A DNA stretch of 64,000 nucleotides, from positions 558,001 through 622,000 of the forward strand of contig NZ_CADIJX010000002.1 in NCBI RefSeq assembly GCF_902859625.1. The letters are read 5' to 3'. Of the stretch, positions 1 through 12,700 are shown one piece after another. Below the pieces are notes generated by a model that searched no databases, was not told the origin of the DNA, and saw only the letters and a list, made by a program, of their open reading frames with translations. The position numbers and the translations under genes were made by a program. Source of the stretch: Achromobacter pestifer. GTDB lineage: Bacteria; Pseudomonadota; Gammaproteobacteria; Burkholderiales; Burkholderiaceae_B. Position 1 is the first letter of the stretch. The number at the start of each line of letters is the position of its first letter.

Positions 1-323
1 CGAGCGGCGCCGGACTGGATGGCGCGCAGCCCCGCATGGATGGCTGCGGAGCCGGAAGCACAGGCGTTCTCGCATCGGGTGGCGGGCTTGAAGCGCAAGG
101 CGGGATGCGCCTGATGAACCAGGGATGAGGCGAAAGCGTCGGGCACCAGTCCCGCGTTGAAATGCCCCAGGTACACCGCGTCGATCTCGGCGGGATCGAC
201 CCCAGCGTCTTCGATCGCCTCTTTCGCGGCCATCACGATGAGCTGCTCAAGATTCAATGCATCCAACCGGCCAAACGGCGTATGGCCGCTGCCCACGATC
301 GAAACGCCCGTGTCATCGAACAT
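1..323 (-). CDS. Thiolase (acetyl-CoA acetyltransferase family), 3' part outside the window
   Basis: This is the N-terminal 107 residues of a thiolase-family enzyme; the rest lies beyond base 1. It begins MFDDTGVSIVGSGHTPFGR. The nucleophile motif RCENACASGS follows, with the expected active-site cysteine at about residue 88, so this half of the active site is intact. The family makes or cleaves beta-ketoacyl-CoA. The CENACASGS form and the early GSGHTPFGR stretch resemble the SCP-x or degradative thiolases rather than PhaA. The start is set by ATG at 323-321 with GGGGAGAG just upstream. The gene runs away from the biosynthetic operon, and the shared gap carries a tandem palindromic operator close to this start. 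The family is seen directly; the exact substrate cannot be told. Confidence 0.85.
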   Translation of the reverse strand, partial: MFDDTGVSIVGSGHTPFGRLDALNLEQLIVMAAKEAIEDAGVDPAEIDAVYLGHFNAGLVPDAFASSLVHQAHPALRFKPATRCENACASGSAAIHAGLRAIQSGAA

Positions 324-382
324 GTGTCTCTCCCCTTGCGCTGCGGTGTGCTTATGCGAACTAAGTGTAGGGCGTTGCAAGT

Positions 383-420
383 ACGTATCTCTATACGTGC
401 ATCCACGTATGCGAATACGT
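383..420. promoter_or_regulatory. Two tandem palindromic operators, ACGTAT-N4-ATACGT, 22 bases apart
   Basis: ACGTAT (383-388) and ATACGT (393-398) form one palindrome with a 4-base spacer. ACGTAT (405-410) and ATACGT (415-420) repeat it exactly 22 bases on, two helical turns away. The inner halves (393-399 and 404-410) also make a 7-base palindrome. Such sites are typical of TetR-family dimers binding in pairs. They lie 60-97 bases upstream of the thiolase start, so control of that gene is the simplest reading. No regulator gene is in view. Confidence 0.6.
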
Positions 421-553
421 AGTTCGGTGCCGTCAGCCTGTCCACGTACGTACTGATTTCAAGGTGGAAATAAGCCAAAAAAATAGATCGAAATTTGGCA
501 GTTTTCTGTCGGGAAAATAACGTGAAGAAGCCCGTATTCAGGGGCTTTCAGAG

Positions 554-573
554 AAAATGATCAGCATCATTTT
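554..573. promoter_or_regulatory. Perfect 20-base palindrome AAAATGAT-CAGC-ATCATTTT, possible FNR/CRP-family site
   Basis: AAAATGAT at 554-561 and ATCATTTT at 566-573 are perfect inverted copies with a 4-base spacer. The spacing and the TGAT-N4-ATCA core match FNR-type sites (TTGAT-N4-ATCAA) except for one symmetric change at each outer position. It lies about 220 bases before the NRPS-PKS start. A Fur-like reading fits worse because Fur boxes have a 1-base centre. The regulator is inferred only. Confidence 0.4.
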
Positions 574-791
574 TGGGCTGGATTCGCCATCATGAACAAC
601 GTATGAATAAGCGAATTTTTGAATCGAATATTGGCCGTGAACGTACGTGTTCGGCGCCGTGAGGTATCTGGAAATTTGGAATCATCTGTATAAGAATTCG
701 TCGACGCGAGCACGCTGGCGGCAAGCAATGGATTAGAAGAAATAAGTGCTGCCGCCAAGGTCAGAGTAGTCCTTCAAAGGAAGATAAGATC

Positions 792-3700
792 ATGACGAGT
801 TTCGTATCGCTTTTGGTTGGAGACGGGAGTGTTCTGGTTCGTTGCGGCGAAGTGCTGATGGCGAAGGGGCACCGCATACAGGCAGTGATTTCATCGGACT
901 TGATAGTGCGTTCATGGGCTGCCAAGGCAGGCATTCAGCAGTACAGCCTGAGCGATGCGGTCAAGCTTGAGTCCCAGTTCTCGGCCGACATCCTCTTTAG
1001 CATCGGGAATTACTCGGTGATCCCCGATTCCCTGCTCAAACGCGCCCGGCGCATGAGCATCAACTATCACTATGGTCCGCTGCCGGAATACTCGGGCCTG
1101 CATGTGCCGGCGTGGGCGGTACATGACCGCGCCACTGACTACGCCATTACCTGGCATCGTATTGGCGAGATCATTGACGGCGGCAGCATCTTGAAGCGCA
1201 TGCCGGTGCCGATCGAATCGACGGATACGGCATTGTCGCTGGGCTTGAAATGCGACGAGACCGCCATTCAGAGTTTTGGCACGCTGGTTGATGACCTGGC
1301 TGCCGGTCGTGAACAGGAAACCCCGCAGGACTTGTCCCGCCGCCGCTACTTTTCCCGGCACTCGCAGATTTCGGCCGAAGGCCTGATTGACTGGAACCAG
1401 GACGCGGAACAGATTGCCGCGCTGGTACGCGCCACAGACAACGGCCCCTTCAGCAGCCCGTTGGTCTGGCCCAAGGTGCTGATCGACGACCGTATCCTGG
1501 CGGTGCGCAAGGCCAGTATTGGCGCCCGTGCCGCCGGCGCCACGCCGGGCGACGTGCTTGCTGTCGACGCCAATGGCGCAAGCATTGCCACCGGCAACCG
1601 GGCAATCCGCCTGGAATCCCTATGCACGCTGGAAGGTGCGGATGTTTCGTTGGCCGACCTGGTGAACGCCGGCAGCTTGCAAGCGGGCGCGAGCCTGGCG
1701 TCGGCCGATGAGCCGGCACGCGCGCAAGTCACGGTGGCGGGATCGGCCGCGTCCGAAGCGACGGCATTCTGGCGCGGACAACTGGCTGCCTATCAGCCAT
1801 ATCGCCTGCCGTATTCGCGGCCGGCATCGCCCGAAATCAATACGGCGCCCATTGTGGGCAAGCTGCCCGCCGCGCCCAAGGGACGCGACCAGGAGCAGGC
1901 GTTCGTCGAGCAGGCCGTAGGCGGCTTGTGCACATTTCTGGCCCGCGCGTCGGGCGTGACCGACGTACATGTGGCGATCGCGGCAGCGTGCGCGGACGTG
2001 GCGCCGGAATACCGCGATGTGTTCTGCGCCTGGACGCCCCTGTTGGTGCAGGTGGACCCGGCTGCGTCCGTGTCCCGGAACCTGGAGATCATCGCCAAGA
2101 CCCTGCGCGACTCGTGCGCCCACGGTCTGATCCGCCGCGACTTGATCGGCCGCGATGCCGGGCTGGCAGGGCGCTTCCAGCGGGGCGAACTGACGCCGGA
2201 CGTGCTGGTGTCGAGCAAGGTGCCCGCAAGCTACGCCTCGGACGAAGCGCGCCCCGCGCTGGAGTTCGTCGTATTGCCGGGCAGTGATGCGTTTGAACTG
2301 CATTTCAATCCCAGGAAAATCACCCGCCGGACGGCGGCGCAATTGGCCGCGCAATGGGCGGATTGGTGCCGTCGCCTGCCCGATGCCGCCAGTCTGACGC
2401 CGGGAGAGCTGGATGCGCTGCCCGCAAGCGAGAAGCAGGCACTGCTGGAGACCTTTAACAACACGGGCAACGAAGCCGCGTTGGGCGCCGTGGTTCATCA
2501 ACTGTTTGAACAGGCCGCCGCGCAGCATGAGAGCCGGGTGGCATTGCGATGCGCTGACCAGGAAATGTCCTATGGTGAGCTGAACGCCGCCGCCAATCGG
2601 CTGGCCAGCGCATTGCGCCAGAAAGGCGTGAAGCGTGGCCAACTGGTGGGCGTTTGCCTGGATCGGTCCATCGATATGGTGGTGGCGCTGCTTGCGGTGC
2701 TGAAGTCCGGCGCCGCCTATGTGCCGGTCGACATGGATTTTCCGGCCGAACGGATCCGGCAGATGCTGGAGGCCGCCCAGCCCGCGTTGCTGATCGCACC
2801 GCCGGCCGCGCGGACGTCGGGCCTGCGTGCCTGGGCTGACCGCTGTCTGGATATCGACGCGGCGCTGGCGGACGCGGAGGCCGATTCGGCCAATCCGCCG
2901 AGTTCGGCTCAGGCCGAAGACTTGGCTTATGTCATCTTCACCTCCGGCTCAACGGGCAAACCCAAAGGCGTGGAAGTCACGCACGGCGCGCTGGGCAATT
3001 TCCTCTTGTCCATGCGCACGGAGCCGGGTTGCGATGCCGCGGACAGCCTGTTGGCCGTGACGACCATTTCGTTCGACATTGCCGCGCTGGAGCTGTTCCT
3101 GCCGTTGATCAGCGGCGCCAGCGTGGTCATCGCGCGCCAGCAGGAGAGCATGGACGGACAGACGCTGCTGGCGCTGATGCAGCGTCACGCCGTGACGATG
3201 ATGCAGGCCACGCCCACCACCTGGCAGCTATTGCTGCAATCGGGATGGCAGCAGGGCGCCTCATCGCTCAAGCGCATCCTATGTGGCGGCGAAGCCTTGC
3301 CGCGCCAGCTGGCGGACGAGCTGCTGGCCCGGGCCGAGTCGGTTTGGAACATGTACGGTCCAACGGAAACCACCGTGTGGTCCAGCGTGTGGCAGGTGCG
3401 TCCGGGCGAAGACATCGTCATCGGCAAACCCATCGCCAACACGCAGTTGTATGTGCTGGACGCGAATCTCTCGTTGGTGCCTGCGGGCTTTCCCGGTGAA
3501 TTGTGCATCGGCGGCGCGGGCGTGGCGCGCGGCTACCACAAGGACGCGGCGCAGACCCGCGCGCAGTTCGGTCCCAATCCGTTTGCGCCGGGGTCGCTGT
3601 ACCGCACGGGCGACCTGGCCTGCTTCAAAGAGCCCGGAAAGCTGGTGGTGCTAGGCCGCAACGACGGCCAGATCAAGCTGCGGGGCTTCCGCATTGAACT

Positions 3701-6700
3701 GGGCGAAGTCGAGGACACGGTGGCCAGCCACGAGGACATCAGCCGCGCCGTGGTGGTGGGCCGCAACGATCAATTGGTTGCCTATTGCCTGCGCAATTCC
3801 GCGCCCTCTGGCGCCGTGCAGGACCGCCGCGCTGAAAATACCGCCGTGACCGAGTGGCGCGACGTCTGGGACCGCGCCTACGAACCGGGCGCTGCCGACC
3901 CCAGTTTCAACACCGCCGGCTGGTACAACAGCTATGACGGCTTGCCGTTTTCGGCGGACGAGATGCGGGATTGGCAGAAGAGCACCGTGGACCGCATTTT
4001 GTCGAACGCGCCCGAGCGTGTTTTCGAGATCGGGTCCGGCACGGGCCTGGTGTTGTTCGGGGTGGCGCCCAAGGTGAGTCAATATCGGGCCATCGACGCC
4101 TCCAGCCAAGCGGTGGAAAAAACGAACCGCCATCTTTCGGGCTTGCCGCAGGCCTCTTGCGAACATCGTCTGGCCAGTGATCTGCCCGATGTGGAGCCGG
4201 GCAGCTTCGACACCGTGGTCATCAATTCCGTGGCGCAGTATTTCCCCAATGCCGGGTATCTGCTGTCGGTGCTGGACTGGGCGACGAAGGCCGTGACCCA
4301 GGGCCGAATCTTCATTGGCGACGTGCGGGATCTGTCGTTGCTGGAGGCCTTCCATGCCGATGTCGCCAACTTCCAAGGTTTGTGCAGCCTGTCTGCCGAC
4401 GAATTGAACCGTCGTGTTCAGCGTGCGCTGCGGTCTGAGCGCGAGCTGGTGCTGTCGCCCGAGTTTTTCGCCAATCTGCCCACGGCATACCCGCAAATCA
4501 CCCGGGTTGAAGTGGCGTTGCGCGATGGCGGCTACGTCAATGAAATGACGCGCTTCCGTTATGACGTGACACTGCACATCGGCGTGTCCGTGCCTGCCTC
4601 TGCGCGCGGCAAGCCGCAGGCCATGGCGGCGCAGGATTGGAAGAAGGACCGGCTTGACCTGCCGGCGCTGGCCAAGCGCTTGGCCAAGGGAGACAAGCAG
4701 CTGACCGTTGCCAATATTCCCAACGGCCGGTTGGCGGATGTGCAGCAGCGGGTGGGGCATGTGCTGAGCGTCAAGCCAGCGGCGGGCCCTGGTCAGTGGG
4801 TGGACCCGCGCGACCTGAAGCAAGCGGCCGAGGCGGCGGGCTACCAGATGCGGATGCTGCCCAGCCGCGAACGCGATATCTGGGCGTTCGACGCGGTGTT
4901 CTGGAAGCCGGGCGCGCAGCCAGATTTCACCTGGCAGGCCGCAAGGCCCATGGACCGCGACGCGCTGTCGCAGTTCGCCAACCAGCCCACCGCCGGGGCG
5001 CCGCCGCGGCCGGTCTTGCAACGAGTGCTGCGGCCATGGCTGGAAACGCGCTTGCCCGGATACATGATCCCGGACTTCTTCGTGGAACTTGACGAGTTTC
5101 CGCTGACGCCCAACGGCAAGATAGACCGCAAGGCCTTGCCGGAACCGACCGAGGTGATGCTGGAGCCGGCGGTGCAACCCACCAACGAACTGGAGCAGCA
5201 GCTTCAGGCGGTGTGGGCCGACGTGCTGGGGCACGACCGCATCGGCATCAACGACAGTTTCTTCAAGATTGGCGGAAATTCCCTGCGTGTGGTGCGGGTG
5301 CAGGCCGAGCTGCAAAAGCTGCTGGGCCGCAATGTGTCGACGTCGACCCTGTACGAGCACTTCACCATCAAGGACCTGGCGGCCTATCTGGCGGGTAACA
5401 AGAAGGTCGCGGCGCTTAATACGCCCAAGCGCCGCAATGCGCTGGCCGACGAACCCATTGCCATCGTGTCGATGGCGTGCCGCTTGCCGGGCAACGTGAA
5501 CAGCGCCGAAGACCTGTGGACCTTGCTGGAGCGGGGCGGCGACGGCATTGTCGAGGTGCCCAAGGAACGCTGGGATGCCGCGGCCATCTATGACGCGGAC
5601 CCCGACGCGCGCGGCAAGTCCTACTGCATGCGCGGAGGCTTCGTCACGCCGATCGACCTGTTCGACGCGCCGTTCTTCGGCATTTCTCCGCGCGAGGCCC
5701 GGGCGCTGGACCCGGCCCAACGCATGATGCTGGAAGTGACCTCAGAGGCGATCGAGCTGGCCGGCTATTCGATGGACCAGCTGCGCGGTAGCCAGACGGG
5801 CGTCTTCATCGGCATCGGCAAGGGCTATCACGAGTATGGCCTGGCGCTGGCGGGAGGCCTGGCCGACCTGGATGGCTACGTCGGCACGGGTTCGGCCGGC
5901 AGCACCATGTCTGGCCGGGTGTCGTATGTGTTGGGGCTTGAGGGGCCCAGCATGACGGTGGACACGGCGTGCTCGTCGTCGCTGGTCACGACCCACTTGG
6001 CGTGCAATGCCTTGCGCCAGGGGGAATGCGACCTGGCGGTGGCGGCTGGCGTGACGCTGATGCTGTCGCCCGACCTGCACGTGGAATTCAGCCGGCTGCG
6101 AGGCATGTCGCCGGATGGTCGCTGCAAGTCGTTCTCGTCCAACACCGACGGTACCGGCTGGAGCGAGGGCGCGGCCGTGGTGGTGCTCAAGCGTTTGTCG
6201 GACGCGCAGCGAGACGGCGACCCGATCCTGGCCGTGCTGCGCGGCACCGCCGTGAACCATGCCGGCCATAGCGCCAGCCTGACCACGCCCAGCGGCCCCG
6301 CGCAACAGCGGGTGATCCGTCAGGCATTGTCCATGTCGGGGCTGAAGCCTGCGGACATCGATTATCTGGAAGCGCACGGCACGGGCACCAAGCTCGGCGA
6401 CCCGATCGAGGCCAATGGGCTGGCCGACGTTTTCGGGGGCAGCCACACGACGGACAAGCCGCTGTGGGTGGGTTCCGTCAAGTCGAACCTGGGCCACACC
6501 CAGGCGGCGGCGGGGTTGGCCGGCGTCATGAAGGCCGTGCTGGCCATGCATCACGACAAGCTGCCCATCACGCTGCATGTGGTCGAACCCACGCCTGCCG
6601 TGGATTGGGCGGCAGCCCAGATGGCGCTGGTGCAGCAGGAGCAGCCGTGGCTGCCTGGCGAACGTCCGCGTCGGGCAGGCGTCAGTTCTTTCGGCATTGG

Positions 6701-9700
6701 CGGCACGAACGCGCACGTCATCGTGGAAGAGCCGCCCAAATCCACAGCAGCGGTCAAGACCTCCAAGTTGGTCGCGCCGCCCGAGACCCTGCCTTTCGTA
6801 CTGTCGGGCTTCACCGTGCCTGCGTTGCGCGCACAGGCAGACAAGCTGCACCTGCACATGGGCATGAACATTCAGGACCGCTTCCTGGATGTGGCGTACT
6901 CGCTGGCGACCTCCCGCACGCATTTCCGCAAGCGGCTGGTGGTGTTCGCCAAGGGCAAGTCCGATCTTCTGGATTCGCTGGCCGCGTATGGCCGCACCGG
7001 TGAGTTGCCGGCGGGCGCCGTCAGCACGGCGGAAGACCGCGACAAGGAATGCCGCCTGGCGTTGCTGTTCACCGGCCAGGGCAGCCAACTGCCCGGCATG
7101 GGACATGGTCTGTATCAGTCGAATCCGGTGTTCAAGCAGGCGCTGGACGACATCGCACAGCGTTTCACCTCGTTGGAGAAGCCTTTGCTGGAGGTCATGT
7201 TCGCGCAAGCGGGCAGCGCCGACGCCGCATTGCTCAACCGCACCGACTTCACCCAGCCCGCGCTCTTTGCGCTGGAAGTGGCGTTGTGGCGCGTTTGGGA
7301 AAGCTGGGGCGTGCAGCCGGACCTGCTGCTGGGACACAGCATCGGCGAGATCGCCGCCGCGCACGTGGCGGGGGTATTCGACCTGGACGATGCTTGCCGG
7401 TTGGTCGCCGCACGGGGCCGTCTCATGCAGGCCCTGCCCGCGGGCGGTGGCATGGCCTCGCTTGAAGCCAGCGGCGCCGAAGCCGAGGCCGCGTTGGCGG
7501 CGCTGGACCTGGGCGCCAGGGTTTCCCTGGCAGGCCTGAATGCGCCGCAGCAGACGGTGGTGTCGGGCGATATCGAAAGCATCGAGCGTGTGGTGGCGCA
7601 CTTCAAGACGCTGCAACGCAAGGCCAAGCGACTGGAAGTCTCGCATGCGTTCCACTCTCATCTGCTGGAACCCATGCTGGAGGAGTTCCGCCAGGTGGCC
7701 GAATCGCTGAGCTTCGTCGCGCCCAAGCTGATGCTGGTCAGCAGCCTGACCGGCGTGCTGGCCAAGAGCGGCGAGATGACGCAGCCGGAATATTGGGTGC
7801 AGCAGGCGCGTCAGGCCGTGCGCTTCAACGCCGGCATGCGCACCCTCTACGAACAGGGCGTCAACACCTTCCTGGAGCTGGGTCCGCAGCCGGTCCTGGC
7901 CGGCATGGGCGCGGCTTGCCTGGCTGACGATGGTCCCGTGGCTTGGGTGACGTCCATCAATCCGGCCAAGGATGAGGCCCTGACGATGCAGAAAGGCCTG
8001 GCCGAACTGCACGTGCTGGGTGCGCCGGTCAACTGGCGCGGCTTCTTCGCCCCATATGGCGGTGACCGCGTGAAGCTGCCTTGCTATGCGTTCCAGCGTG
8101 AACGCTATTGGCTGGAACCCATGCCTACGCGCGCGGTTGGCGCGGGGCTGAATGACGCGGACCACCAATTGTTGGGCGGTGGCGTGCGGATCGCCGGCAC
8201 CGACTTGACGATGTTCACGACGGTGGTGGCCGATGACGAACCGGCTTGGGTGCAGGAGCACCAAGTGATGGACGCCGTGCTGATGCCCGGCACGGCGTTC
8301 TTCGAAGCCATGCGCGCGGCGGGCAAGCACATCAAGGGCCAGTGGGACCTGGCCGACGTGATCATCCTGGCACCCATGGTGCTGACCCCAGGGGCGCCCC
8401 TGCGCATGCAGATCACGGTGGGCGCCGAGTCGGCCGGTGTGCGCACGGTGCATGTATACAGTTCGCCCGAATCCGACGAGGATGCGGATTGGCAGTTGCA
8501 TGCGGAAGGCAAGCTGGTGCCTGCGCAGACCGAGCGCCGCGAGGCGGCGCAACTGCCGCCGCCGGATGGCGACCCCATCGATGTGACCGCGCTTTATCAA
8601 GACCTGCACGAGCTGGGCTACGGCTACGGCCCGACCTTCCAGGGCATCACCGCGGCCTGGCATGTGGATGGTGACGTATGGGCGCGTGTGGCGCTGCCGG
8701 AGGCTGCCGCCCCGTCGGCTATCCGCTACGGCCTGCATCCCGCGCTGTTGGATTCGTCCATGCATTCGCTGCTGCTGACGCAGCGCTTGAAGGATCAGGT
8801 GGGCGACGATGTATTCGTGCCGTTCGAGGCCGAACGCCTGTCGGTCTGGAAGGACGGCTTGGCTGAATTGTGGGTGCGTGTGGCGGAATTTGAGATGGGC
8901 GAGGGCGAGTTCTGGGCGTCGCTGGATCTGTATGACGCCACGGGCGAACACGTGGGCCGGCTGCACCGTCTGCATGCCCGCCGAATCGACCGCGCGGCGT
9001 TGCGCCGCCTGGCATCCGCCGGGGTGGACCGCTATCTCTTCAGGATGGAGTGGCAGCCGGTTGAGGCGCCCGAGGCCGTGTTCGGCGGTACGTGGGGGCT
9101 GATGGGCGGCGCCGACACCGCTTGGGCGGACGAGGTCCGCACGCGCTTGGCACAGGCCGGGGCGCAGATCATCGACATCTCTCAGCTGAACGAGGCGGAA
9201 GCCTGCGATGGGGTGATCCAGCTGTGGGGCGCGGACAAGCAAGTGGTGGACCAATCCCACCGCTATGCCTCCGTCGCGTTGCTGCAAGTGCAGGAACTGG
9301 CGCTGGCCGGATTCGCCAAACCCATGATCTGGGTGACGCGCGGCGCCGTGGGCACCAGCAGCGATGACCCGGTGGCCGATCTGGGCATCAGTCCCTTGTG
9401 GGGGTTGCTGCGCACCGCGCGCAACGAACACCCCGAGCTGAACCTGCGCATCATCGACTTGGGTGAGCACGCGGCGGGGATGGATCCGCTGGCGGCCGCC
9501 TTGGCGCTGGAAGGTGAGCCGGAGTGCGCGGTGCGCGGCGGCAAGATCCTGGCGGCGCGGCTGAAGAAGGCGCCGTCGACCGCCGGGCTGGCCTTGCCGG
9601 CCGACGGTAATTGGCGCCTGGAAATCGCCACCAAGGGCCGTTTGGACCAGCCCTTGTCGGTGAAGACGGTGGTGGACGAACCGCTGGCTGCGGGCGAGAT

Positions 9701-12700
9701 CCGAGCGGCGGTGAAAGCCACCGGCGTGAATTTCCTGGATGTGCTGAACGCGCTGGGGATGGTGGAGATTCCTGCGCTGGGCCTGGAATTCGCCGGTGTC
9801 GTGACCGAAGTGGGCAGCGCCGTGAAGCACCTGAAACCCGGGGATCCGGTGCTGGGCTTGGCGCGCGGTGCGTTCGGCTCGTCCATCGTGGTGGATGCGC
9901 GGCAGGTCGTCGCCAAGCCTGAGAACCTGAGTTTCGAGGAAGCCGCCACGATACCCATGACCTTCCTGACGGCGTGGTACGGCCTGCACATACTGGGCAA
10001 TATGCAGCCCGGTGAGCGCGTGCTGGTGCATGCGGCGGCGGGCGGGGTGGGCATGGCGGCAGTGCAGTTGGCCTTGCTGCACGGTGCGGAGGTCTACGGC
10101 ACCGCCAGCGAGCCCAAGTGGCCGGCGTTGCGCAAGCTGGGACTGGAGGACAGCCATATCGGTTCTTCGCGCAGCTTGGACTTCGCGCAGGAATTCGCCC
10201 AGACAGCACCTGGCCGCAGCTTCGATATCGTGCTCAATTCGCTGGCGCGCGAGTTCATCGATGCAAGCTTCGCCATGCTCAAGCCGGGCGGCCGCTTCCT
10301 GGAAATGGGCAAGATCGACCTGCGCGACCAGACCTGGGTCGAGGCCAACCACCCCGGCGTGACCTACCGGGTCTACAACCTGCCGGAAGCGGGCGTCGAA
10401 ACCATCCAGCAGATGCTGACATCGATTGCCACGCTGTTCGCAGAAGGCAAACTCAAGCCCTTGCCGCTGCGCACATTCCCGCTGGATTGTGCGTCCGACG
10501 CCTTGCGGTTCATTGCGCAAGCCCGCCACGTGGGCAAGGTCGTGCTGGTGCCGATGAAGCGCCGCAGCATGGTCGAACCCGATGGCGCGGTGCTGGTCAC
10601 CGGGGGCTTGGGTGGCTTGGGCCGCTATGTGTCGAAGTGGCTGGTTCAGAACCACCACGTGCGGGATCTTGTGCTGACCTCGCGCAGCGGCATGACGTCG
10701 CCCGATGCGGAAAGCTTCGTGGCGGAACTGGCCGAGCTCGGGGCGCGGGCGACGGTGGTGGCGTGCGACGCGGCCGACTATCAAGGCTTGGAATCGGTGG
10801 TCGGCGAGTTCAGCGAAGCGCGGCCGCTGCGGGGCGTCGTGCACGCGGCAGGCATTCTGGACGACGGCATGTTGTCGGGCCAGACGCCGGAGCGCTTCGA
10901 CACGGTCTTCGCACCCAAGGTGGACGGCGCCTGGCACCTGCATCAGCTGACGCAGGACCTGCCGCTGGACTTCTTCGTTCTGTTCTCGTCGATATCGGGC
11001 GTGACCGGAGCGCCGGGCCAGGGCAACTATGCCGCCGCCAACACCTTCCTGGACGCATTGGCGCACCATCGCCGGGCCAAGGGCCTGGCGGCGACCTCGG
11101 TCGCATGGGGCGCCTGGGACGGGCAGGGCATGGCCTCGCGCCTGAGCGACGCCGACAAGACGCGCTTTAGCCGTCAAGGCATGGAGGCGCTGGGTCCGAC
11201 CGAGGCGCTGGACCTGTTCGAGTCCGCCGTGATGAGCGACGCCCCGGCAGCCGTGGCGGCAGCGCTGGACCTGGGCCGCCTGCAACGCACGCTGGAGGAC
11301 AACAACGGCGGCGCGGCGCCGGCCTTGTACCGCGATCTGTTCAGCCGCTCGGCCCGTGCCCGCGGGCAGGGGGCGGGAGGCGGCGGTAGCGGCCTGCGCA
11401 AGCTGCTGGTGGAAACCGCGGTGGAACAGCGCGAAGCCGTGGTACTGGAAGCGGTGCGCGCCGAAGTCGCCAAGGCGCTGGAATTCGCGTCGGCGGAAGA
11501 CGTGGACGTCAGCTTGCCGCTACAGGACATCGGCATCGATTCGCTGACGGCCGTGTTGCTGCGTAACCAGCTTTCAGACATGACGGGCCTGGCCTTGCCC
11601 GCCAAGATCGCCTTTGACCATCCCAACCTGCGTGCGCTGAGCCAGTTCCTGCTGGAAAAGCTGACGGAGGCGGGTCTGGAAAGCCAAGAGGCGGCGCCGG
11701 TGGAGGGGGCGGCGCCCAAGGATGCGGCAGGCGCCAAGCGCATGGACGACCGGGTGGCCCGACGCGGCTTCCTGGAACCCGACTTGCAGTTCGACAACGT
11801 TGCGGCCATGGAAACGGACCCGGAAGCGGTCTTCGTGACCGGGGCCACCGGCTTTGTCGGCGCCTTCCTGCTGCACGAGCTGCTCAGCGCCAATGTCATC
11901 GCGTACTGCCTGGTGCGCGCGGACGATGCGGAAAAGGCGATGGCGCGGCAAGTGGAGATCTTGCAGAAGTACGACCTCTGGAAACCCGAATACGCGGCCT
12001 TGCTGAACCCGGTCGTCGGCGACCTGACCCAACCCTTGTTCGGCCTGTCTGAACACGAGTTCGACCAGTTGGCCAACCAGGTGGACGCGATCTGCCATTC
12101 GGGCGCGCTGGTCGACTGGATGCTGCCGCTGGACAACTACCTGGCGCCCAACGTGGTCGGTACGCACGAGGTGCTGCGGCTAGCTTCGCGTGGGTGCGGC
12201 AAGGCGGTGCATTTCGTGTCCACTGCCGCCACGCTGCCCCGTTACCTGGGCTACGAGGTATCCAAGGAAGAGCGTGAGTTCGGCTACCTCAGTTCCAAGT
12301 ACATGGCCGAGCAGATGGTGGCTGCCGCGCGCAGACGTGGGGCGCGGGCCTCGATCTACCGCTTGCCGTTCGTGGGCGCCAGTTCGGCCAGCGGCCACTT
12401 CCGGCTGGACAAGGGCGACTTCCTGCACAACCTGATCTCAGGCTGCATTGCGATGGGGAACTTCCCCTTGCTGGGCTCGGACATCGGCGGCGTGCTGCCG
12501 GTGGACTACCTGGCGCGGGTGATCGCCCAGGTGATGACCCGCGATCAGGAGCGGATCGGCAAGGACTACGACTTTGCCAATCCCAATGCGCCAGGGTTCA
12601 ACAGCTTGGTCCAGCATATCCGCGGCGCGGGCGTGCAGGTCGGCAGCGTGCCTTTCGACCAGTGGAAGGAAGAGGCGCTGGCTTACGCGCAGGCCCATCC

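Larger units (their letters stand above)
324..791. other. Divergent intergenic regulatory region, relatively AT-rich
   Basis: This 468-base gap lies between the leftward thiolase gene and the rightward NRPS-PKS gene. No convincing gene is seen in it. It holds a tandem palindromic operator at 383-420 and further ACGTACGT words at 444-451 and 641-648. It also holds a perfect 8-base inverted repeat at 554-573 and a weak hairpin (AAGCCC/GGGCTT) near 525-550. A strong Shine-Dalgarno, AAAGGAAG, lies about 9 bases before the ATG at 792. I could not assign a convincing sigma-70 promoter. Confidence 0.6.

Noticed and set aside
554-573. Fur box upstream of the megasynthase
   Set aside because: The palindrome has a 4-base centre, whereas Fur sites read as a 1-base-centred or 6-1-6 array. 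No iron genes are nearby, and the operon is not siderophore-like.
3651-5720. A 689-codon open frame on the minus strand opposite the A-MT region
   Set aside because: Low-complexity shadow composition, no ribosome site and no motif; the plus strand carries clear NRPS motifs.
5742-11285. A 1847-codon open frame on the minus strand opposite the PKS part of the megasynthase
   Set aside because: It is antisense to intact, motif-rich PKS domains. Its predicted protein is rich in His, Arg, Gln and Ala, a shadow typical of high-GC DNA, with no recognisable domain.
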